Of a stretch of DNA of 64,000 nucleotides, positions 57,189-64,000 are shown one piece after another. Made by a program: the position numbers and the translations under genes. The notes below the pieces were generated by a model. That model did no database searches and was not told the origin of the DNA. It was given only the letters and a program-made list of their open reading frames with translations. The DNA lies in NCBI GenBank assembly GCA_021234155.1, contig JAJEKV010000062.1, positions 3,321,305 through 3,385,304 of the forward strand, read 5' to 3'. How positions within the stretch are numbered: position 1 is the first letter of the stretch; every line of letters begins with the position of its first letter. The DNA is from Isoetes taiwanensis. Lineage: Eukaryota > Streptophyta > Lycopodiopsida > Isoetales > Isoetaceae.

Positions 57189-57275
57189 AACAGGGAGTCC
57201 ATTTTTGGCAAATAGGATTTCCTTTTTTTTCTTTTCCCTTTTTAAGGACATATAACTTATATTAAAAACTCAAAA

Positions 57276-58382
57276 AAGTTACAACCCTTTGAAGAGCAAT
57301 TAGATGAGACGGAGATAAGATCCCCAAATCTTATTCTTATGACCCTTAAAAAGCGTGGAACTCTAAATACTGATCCCCTAATATGGATCAAACAAGGCTT
57401 CCTTACAGAACGATGGCGAACAAGGAATAGGGTGCAGATCAATAGTAGCTAGGTGTCGATTTGTTCTAACAGATTCAATACTGGAAAAAATCTAATAGAT
57501 ACTGGTTTGGTTTTATCGGGGCCCAATTTTCTGGCCATTAGATCATGCTACAGAGCCATAGACACTGTCTTCAGAGGAGTTTTTGCTAGACACCGTCTTC
57601 AGAGGAGTTTTTGGCAGTTAGAGTTTTTTTTTTGGTTGGGGACGGATCCTGAAACAGATCTTCTTCTGAATCGGATGCTTGTTAGCTCAGATTTTTGCTA
57701 CAAAGAGCAGGCCATTATACCTCTGTATGGCCATGCTGCCGTGTATTTTCTTATGCATGTATATGACATCTTTATCTATATTGTGTATTTTAAAATTCAA
57801 TGATTTTGTGGCCACGTATATGTCTGGTGTCTAACGGTTGATGTAAAAAAAATAGAAAAAGGTATCACTTCACATAAGGTACTAGGAAGAGAGATACCAC
57901 TTCCTTTATCGTGACTATTTCTATTATTCATTCCTCAGATTATGGAAGATTCTATGGAATCTTCCATATCCAAGCTCAATGTATTTTTTTTTCTTAGAAA
58001 CTCTTGCATAAAATAATGGTGCAACGAATAGCAATGGAAGCCAATGGTTTAAACTTATTATATAATCAAACTCAAAAAACCATAGCTCAAAAAAGCAGAG
58101 CATGGGCGTCTGTCACCGAGCAACTAGTATGCCTGGTCGCCAGAAAATGAGGCTGGAATTTGCACCTCTAGGCCACAATGGCCTCACAGAGCCTCAAAGT
58201 ATCCAAAAACCTACAGGCTCAAGGACTTCTATATAAGATTAAGGGCCCAGCAAAAGTTTCTAATACCTAACCAACTGCGTCCAACAAAGTTCTGTTCTGT
58301 TGTAACCTCATTGGAACCATCAAGATATTTAGGAACCATCAAGATATTTAGGACTGTCGTGCCACTACCTACAAAAACAAAT
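57276..58382. other. non-coding stretch between element and LINE
   Basis: No recognised gene; a 116-residue frame at 57,453-57,803 lacks coding character. A 29-base unit (GTCTTCAGAGGAGTTTTTG) is duplicated at about 57,568 and 57,595. A hairpin ATGGAAGATTC/GAATCTTCCAT lies at 57,943-57,968, and a 19-base unit (GGAACCATCAAGATATTTA) is duplicated at 58,313. Confidence 0.45.
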
Positions 58383-58410
58383 ATGTAATGTAATGTAATG
58401 TAATGTAATG
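58383..58410. repeat. (TAATG)n microsatellite, LINE 3' tail
   Basis: Five to six TAATG units directly at the 3' end of the minus-strand LINE, in the position of a poly(A) tail. Confidence 0.9.
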
Positions 58411-60895
58411 AATTAATCGTGCTCATAAGGGCCTTGAAGAGACCATAGAGCAGCAAATTTACAATGATTCAATTTTCAATAACAAACTGCGGTGGGATTC
58501 CACTGTTTTCAGAAACTGTCCCAATTTAAATGGTTCCATATCAAGAAGAGAATGGAAACTAGTGGCTGTGACATCAAACTTACTTCTGATATCGGTATAT
58601 GCTGGGCATTTAGTGAAAGTATGGTCTTCATCTTCGATCATAGCTAGGTCACAGAGCGTGCAAAGCCTGGAATCACGCAGGATAACATGCCATCGCCCAG
58701 TTTCAATCCTCAGATGATGTGAGGAGGTACGTGCCCTGGCAATGACATGTTTCAAGAAGCGAGGTATCTGTGCTCGCAGGTAATCCTGTTCTGAATATAT
58801 CAACATAGGATTGACCTCAGCTGCATAGTATTCCATCCTAGAGCCTTTGTTGCTCCAAAGCCTTTCTACGACCAAAGTGAGCAGCAAATCCCTGGCGCTG
58901 ATTGCATTATCCGGCCAATTAGACTCAGTTATGCCCCACCGAGCTGCCCAATCCTTAAGGTTCTTGTGCCAACCATTATTGGATAACTCAAGTGCTTGCC
59001 TGGAAAGTCTTGCTTGAGCAAGCACCCGATTCGCAAAGTTTATTGATTGGTATAGTGCTTCGGCCTCAAGAGGCAACATCCCCGACTCAGCAAGCATGAT
59101 GGCATATGGCGTTTGGTGCTTCACTCCTAGCTCGTTCATCAAAAAAATCTTCAAAATCATTTCCACCTGCTTCCATTGATTTTGTGAGAGGCTGGGCCCC
59201 CAAATTGGTGCCCCATACAGAGTAATCGTCTGTACTAGAGTCTTAAACAGTAGCTTCTTGAGCCCCCAATCAGATATAGATGCCTTGTGGCACTTCGATA
59301 GCATGGCATACAGGGCTGTTTTACCTCCAGTAATCCTCCTATTCATGCATTCCTTCCAGTTGTATTTGCAGCAGAAGTCTAAGCCCAGATATTTGTAACT
59401 GCTTACTGTCTCTAGCGCATTGCCTTTGTAGCTAAATGATGGGCGATCTGAAGTACCAACAATCATTATCTTGGATTTTGCCAAGTTCACTGTCATATCA
59501 CGAGCTTCACAGAATAGAGCAAGACTATCCAAGAGCTCTTGAAGTCCTTCTTTCCTGTTTGCTATGAGCACTACATCGTCGGCATATAACAGGAGCTGCA
59601 GAGTATAATCCCCTATGTGTGTGCCTGATAGGCATCTGTCTCTCAGCCAGGTATCTAATTCATCAATGTACAAGCCGAATAACATTGGAGATAATGGGCA
59701 TCCCTGCCGGACCCCGATTGTGCTCCTGATATTTGCATGCATCTCCTGATCAAGTTTGACAAGTACCTCTGAGTATAGATTCGCAACTGCCCCTTGGATT
59801 GATTGTGGCACACCTATTTGTTTCATCCTTTCGCTTAAGCCCTTCCTGGGTACCATGTCAAAAGCCTTGGAGAAATCGATGAAAGCTAGGTATAAAGATT
59901 GTCTCGGCTCTCTTGCCTTCTCAAATAACACCCTGAGTGTTAGAGCATGATCTAATGTGCTATGTTTGCTTCTAAATCCTGCTTGACAAGGGGATCTCTT
60001 ATTGCTCTCTTCCGCCCAATGACTGAGTTTCTGTTCCAGCACTGTACCAATCAATTTAGCAAAGATTGAACCAATCAATATAGTTCTGTAGTTGCGCACG
60101 TCATCTTTAGCACCGGCCTTATAAATGGGGTGGACTCTGTTCTCTCTCCAATGTTTGGGCAGCCCTTCGCTTAGAGCTACGTTGAGCAGCCTGGTAAGAA
60201 CCTCCAATGTTTTCTTTCCACTCCATTTCATCAATTCAATGTGCAATCCCTGTAAATCTGCAGCTTTGCCATTCTTCATTCCCTACAATGCATCTGAAAC
60301 GTCTTCCATGGAGAACATGTCCCCTGGCACTATCAACTGTGGCATCCCTTCGGCGTTTTGCACATAGTATATTTCCTTCACAAATTCGTAAAGCTCATCT
60401 GCTCCTAAAATAGATACGTTACCTTTTTTTAGGACGCTGTTCCAGAACATCTTTGGATTGTCCCGCAATTTGCTGCACATAACTATTTGCTGCTGCTTCA
60501 TATATTTTCTTTTCTTCTGTCTCAGGAGCTTTTTATACCAATATTGAGGCTTGGAGATACATGCCTTTGGGAGCAGCGCCCTTGCTGCAGAGCAATCAGC
60601 ATCCCACCATCCATTTCTTGGTCGTCTATTGTTTCTTGGCTTAGTGTAGCCAAAGATTTCTTCGGCCACATCAAGGAGGATCTGCGCAAATAGAGAGACA
60701 TCATTCTCTAGTTTCATGGACCATACAGTATCCGCAATTCTTGCTTCTAATGCCTTGCAATATTGTTGCTTTTGGTTAAAATCTAACTTCAGCTTTGCTT
60801 TAAAGACATTGGTGTTTTCTGGTGGTACTAGCAAGCACATTGAAACATAGCTGCACATGTTGCTTGATGTTGCCATGTTTCTACAATCAAAATCA
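58383..60895 (-). mobile_element. LINE ORF2, near-intact RT with one in-frame stop
   Basis: The minus strand carries the last few residues of an endonuclease domain (CSYVSMCLLV), a linker, and a full reverse transcriptase with KAADLQGLHIELMKW, DVRNYRTILIG, QAGFRSKHSTLDHAL, AFIDFSKAFDMVP, GVRQGCPLSPMLFGLYIDEL and LLLYADDVVLI. Then come a thumb and a C-terminal zinc-knuckle-like CTLCDLAMIEDEDHTFTKC. The frame runs 60,876 to 58,459 with one TAG at 60,283-60,285 just before GMKNGKAADL. After the stop codon at 58,459 the 3' end reads GAGCACGATTAAT followed by a (CATTA)n microsatellite. APE-type non-LTR element, 5' truncated; clade not assigned. Confidence 0.93.
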
Positions 60896-60899
60896 GATC

Positions 60900-63476
60900 A
60901 GCTAGCACTTGCATCACAACAAGCGGAGAGAGCACAGTTGATTACATTTTGGCAGCCCCGGAAAATCATGTAATACAGTTCTGGTTGCATGATAAAGCAC
61001 CTGAGTCAGATCATGTGGGACTGATCTTTGAGATAAAAGGGAAATATAATGAAGAGCAGGTGAACAGTTCCTTTAGACCGCGATTGAAACTAGACCACAA
61101 AAAGCAAACACTTTTCCAGGGAAAGCTAGCAATGGCAGTCCAATCAGTGACATGGCAGGGAATGTTAGAGGCTGATTCACATATCCTTTCAGACATCATA
61201 AAACAGGCTGCAGAAGAATGCTTTGGTTACACCAAACAGAGAAAACAAGGGATATATTCAAATGCATGGTGGGACAAGGAATGTGCAGAGGCAAGAGCCC
61301 ATCTGCCCAAGGGGATCCGATTCAAACCGAAATGGTATAAGACACTGATAAGGGAGAAGAAACGAGCTTATTTGCTGAAGAAACAAGACGAACTGGGTAA
61401 CAAGTTCAAGGAACATCCTAGGACATTCTGGAAGAAGTTGAATGGAAATTTGCCATCACCAGAACTAGAGGAAGAAGAGTTGATTCAGCTTGTACACTTT
61501 TTGTATTTTTGTGAAGATGCTATGAATATGGAAAGTGTAAATGTAATTGAAGACATTTTTACTAACGAAGATGTAAAAATTGCGCTGAAACACATGCAAA
61601 ATGGTAAAGCTGCAGATTTGCAAGGTTTGAGTATAGAACTCCTAAAATGGGGAGGGCAAATACTTCTGGATATCCTGACTAAACAGTTGAATGCGGCAGT
61701 AAGAGCAGGCTTACCAAAGACTTGGAAGCAGAACCTAATAGTGCCGATTCATAAATCAGGAGACAGGAAAGATGTTCGGAATTACAGAACTATCATGGTT
61801 GGAAGTGTCTTTTCTAAACTATTGGGTTCTTTGTTAGAACGTAAACTTAGTCAATGGGCTGAAGATCATAACATACGAGCCAAATGTCAAGCTGGCTTCC
61901 GAAGAAGGCATAACACATTGGACCATGCGTTGACACTAAGAGTCTTGATAGAGAAAGCTAAGAGACCAAAGAGGTCATTATATTTAGCTTTTGTAGATTT
62001 CTCAAAAGCCTTTGACACTGTGCCACGAAATGGTTTGGGAAAGAGAATGGAAGAACTTGACGTTCCAGTTTCGCTCAGAGGAGCAGTAGCTAAACTATAT
62101 GAAGAGGTTCTTGCAAAAATTGCTGGTAATGTAAATGCTAAAATCCAAAGTACGATTGGAGTGAGGCAAGGCTGCCCATTATCGCCCACCCTTTTTGGAT
62201 TGTACATCGATGAGTTGGAATGCTGGCTGCAACAAAATGTGTTAGCAGGCACTCGACTGGGTGAATATGTGATACAACTTCTACTCTATGCAGATGATGT
62301 AGTTCTATTGGCAGAAACACCAGAAGGATTGCAAGAACACTTACATAACCTGGACAGGTTCTGCAAAAAAAAGGGAATGAAAGTGAATCTTTCTAAAACC
62401 AAGATATTGGTCTAGTCGCGACACGATGAAACGTAACCGTGAATTTGTATATAAAGATGAAAAAATTGAGGTGGTAGATTGCTATAAATATTTGGGATTA
62501 GAATTCACCACAAATTACAGGTGGAAAGAATGTGTAAAGAAACGGATCTCTGGAGGCAAGAAGGCATTATATGGGATGTTGCGTAAATGCTATAAGGCTG
62601 AACTGACAGATTGGGAGATGAAGAAAATGTTGTTTAAAATATTAGTGCAAACAGTACTTCTGTATGAGGGCAGATTTGGGGACCCACATTATCGGCGGCA
62701 CTTTGGAACCAGGTAGAGCGGGTACAAAAAAATCTTTCTGCAGGAAGAATTGGGAGTAAAGACACAAACCCCATATCCTATCACGTTAGCAGAGGCGGGT
62801 CTATTACCCTTAGAAGTGGAGGCACTTATCCAGACCATTACATTTATCAATAGACTTCATGGACTAGATGACCATCGGTTCTCTAAGAACGCCATGGAGA
62901 TCTCCAGGACATCAGGATGGTATAGGGATGTTCTAGTATGGGCTGAACGATGGGGGATAAGTGAGGAAAATTGGCCAGATACGGATATTGGGGTTAGAGA
63001 TCTAGTCCAGACTATCGCATTAAGGAAGATATGGGCACAACCGGGTTCCAGGATGCTGGTATACATGGCGGATATTAATCCAATGATAGTTTACTCTGAC
63101 CAATCCTATCTTCGAGCAAGATTACCGCGGTACATGAAGCAAACCATTGCCAGATATCGGACAAGTTCATAGGCTGAAAATAGAAACAGGAAGATGGTTT
63201 AAGATCCCAAAGGAAGAACGAACTTGTCAATTATGTGATCAAGGGAAGATAGAAGATGAGCAACATGTTTTCCTGAATTGCCCTGCTTACTTGGATATTA
63301 GATGTACATATCATGTGGAATATTCAAGTTTTCACGATTTGCTGGATATGGAGCCAAAAGCTCTAGGTAGTTATTTGAAAAAGGTTGAGATGCACAGATT
63401 GTTGTTGCTAAAAATAAAAACAGTTATGTAACTTGCCGCTCCATGACCTCAAGGTCCTATGAGGGCGTGATTAATA

Positions 63477-63549
<73 letters not shown>
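60900..63549 (+). mobile_element. LINE ORF2, plus-strand copy with several frame breaks
   Basis: Starts within the end of an endonuclease domain (TTSGESTVDYILAAPENH, then SDHVGL) and runs through RT blocks homologous to the minus-strand LINE: KAADLQGLSIELLKW, DVRNYRTIMVG, AFVDFSKAFDTVP, GVRQGCPLSPTLFGLYIDEL and LLLYADDVVLL. The C-terminus has CQLCDQGKIEDEQHVFLNC and ends LLLLKIKTVM at 63,431. Frames break near 62,413, 62,700 and 63,160. The two LINEs look like distinct subfamilies by eye, with many amino-acid differences in the RT. The 3' end GGGCGTGATTAAT precedes an (ATT)n tail. 5' truncated and inactive. Confidence 0.93.
63478..63549. repeat. (ATT)n microsatellite, LINE 3' tail
   Basis: About 24 perfect ATT units directly after the conserved LINE 3' end, so they are most simply its tail. 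The perfection suggests recent expansion. Confidence 0.95.
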
Positions 63550-63550
<1 letters not shown>

Positions 63551-64000
63551 CAAGCGTCAAAGCGAGCTTGGCATGCACCATGTACATTCCAGACCAGGAT
63601 CTTCAAGGCCCCAATTCCCTATGCTTTTTTCCACTTTGTCACGATCGCTTTGCCTCCTTGATCTAAGTATGCAATGAAACTGAGCTCTCTTGCCTCTTTG
63701 ACTTTAGCCCATTCCTTTCGTCTAGCATCTGATTGGGATGGAGTTAGATCATTGTCTAACCAGATCCCTTTAATCCCTTTGAGGGCACTCCTGTTATGCA
63801 GCACCCTGTCTTTGGCCTCAGCACTACGAAATTTCACAAGGATTGGCCTATTGTTGTTTCCCGGCTTTCCCAAGCGTCTACCATTGATGAACTGTGGCTC
63901 AAACAGATGCATTGTGTCTGTGAAGAATTGTTCAAGCACCTCTTGTAAGTTTTCATGTTCAGATTCTGGGATGCCTGTAATCTTCAGATTTTTTGCCCTG
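63550..64000 (-). mobile_element. LINE ORF1 end and ORF2 start, runs off the window
   Basis: The minus strand enters from beyond 64,000 with RAKNLKITGIPE and goes on FFTDTMHLFEPQF, RPILVKFRSAEAKDRVLHN, GIWLDNDLTPSQSDARRKEW, to a TAG at 63,619. This fits the RRM-like and C-terminal part of a LINE ORF1 nucleic-acid chaperone. Immediately after the stop, in the same frame, ALKILVWNVHGACQARF matches the start of an APE endonuclease (ORF2). It is cut off at the (ATT)n tail of the plus-strand LINE. It may be the 5' part of the minus-strand LINE at 58,383-60,895, with most of the endonuclease lost at the insertion. Confidence 0.8.

Larger units (their letters stand above)
53739..57275. repeat. 3.5-kb segment, copy 2
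   Basis: Second copy of 50,324-53,725. Because it starts at the gap and copy 1 ends at the gap, and because both include the same flank beyond the element's terminus, an unmerged overlap between two contigs explains it better than tandem duplication. Confidence 0.9.

Noticed and set aside
57453-57803. 116-residue plus-strand open frame
   Set aside because: Low-complexity hydrophobic text, includes a tandem duplication, no motif and no promoter.
60895-60905. Twin-priming inversion of one LINE
   Set aside because: The two head-to-head LINEs differ at many residues across the RT and have different tails, so they are not one insertion event.

Overview
This is a eukaryotic nuclear window, AT-rich, gene-poor and crowded with transposable elements. 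Plant-type LINEs, a Copia fossil, CACTA-like termini, a tRNA-derived SINE, a DUF7869-like transposon protein and telo-box promoters point to a land plant with a large genome. A seed-free plant (fern, lycophyte or bryophyte) is my best guess, but the sequence does not fix the species. I recognise no ordinary single-copy housekeeping gene.

Layout. 1-2.6 kb: non-coding DNA with two homologous minus-strand TATA promoter modules and a long (TCC)n tract. 2.8-6.8 kb: a decayed DDE-like DUF7869 transposon gene (+) converging on an intact 240-aa SET-domain gene (-), together a candidate SET-carrying transposon. 9.05-10.3 kb: a Copia pol fossil. 10.4-16.5 kb: little but small repeats. 16.55-18.5 kb: a nearly spacer-less ~1.9 kb inverted repeat. 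21.6-22.3 kb: one end of a CACTA-like element. 23.0-24.6 kb: a truncated L1-like LINE (-). 24.67-27.9 kb: a MITE and a larger inverted-repeat structure with a minisatellite inside. 29.9-32.2 kb: a cluster of a GC-rich palindromic motif. 33.7-40 kb: LTR-retroelement debris and a SINE. 58.4-64 kb: three LINE segments, with a plus-strand copy lodged among minus-strand LINE sequence, and microsatellite tails.

The most remarkable part is 40.44-57.19 kb. The two ends carry the same ~33-bp sequence in inverted orientation, CACTA-like at the right end. Between them lie a plus-strand transposase-like gene, three small minus-strand coiled-coil genes (each starting Met-Ala-Ser-Ser/Thr, each with its own TATA box), a degenerate fourth copy, a spliced unknown gene behind a telomere-like promoter box, a divergent histone H3 gene starting MARTKQTAR, and an unknown gene with a possible BAH-like N-terminus. 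I read this as one large multi-gene DNA transposon that captured a histone H3. With the SET-bearing element at the left end, two separate mobile elements in this window carry chromatin genes.

Quality caveat. A 13-base N gap at 53,726-53,738 separates two copies of the same ~3.4-3.5 kb that differ mostly by small indels, and the shared sequence runs past the element's end. This is best explained as two contig ends that overlap but were not merged, so the H3 gene and its neighbours are probably present once. The indels also mean many frame breaks in about 15-18.6 kb and 40-57 kb may be consensus errors and not true decay.
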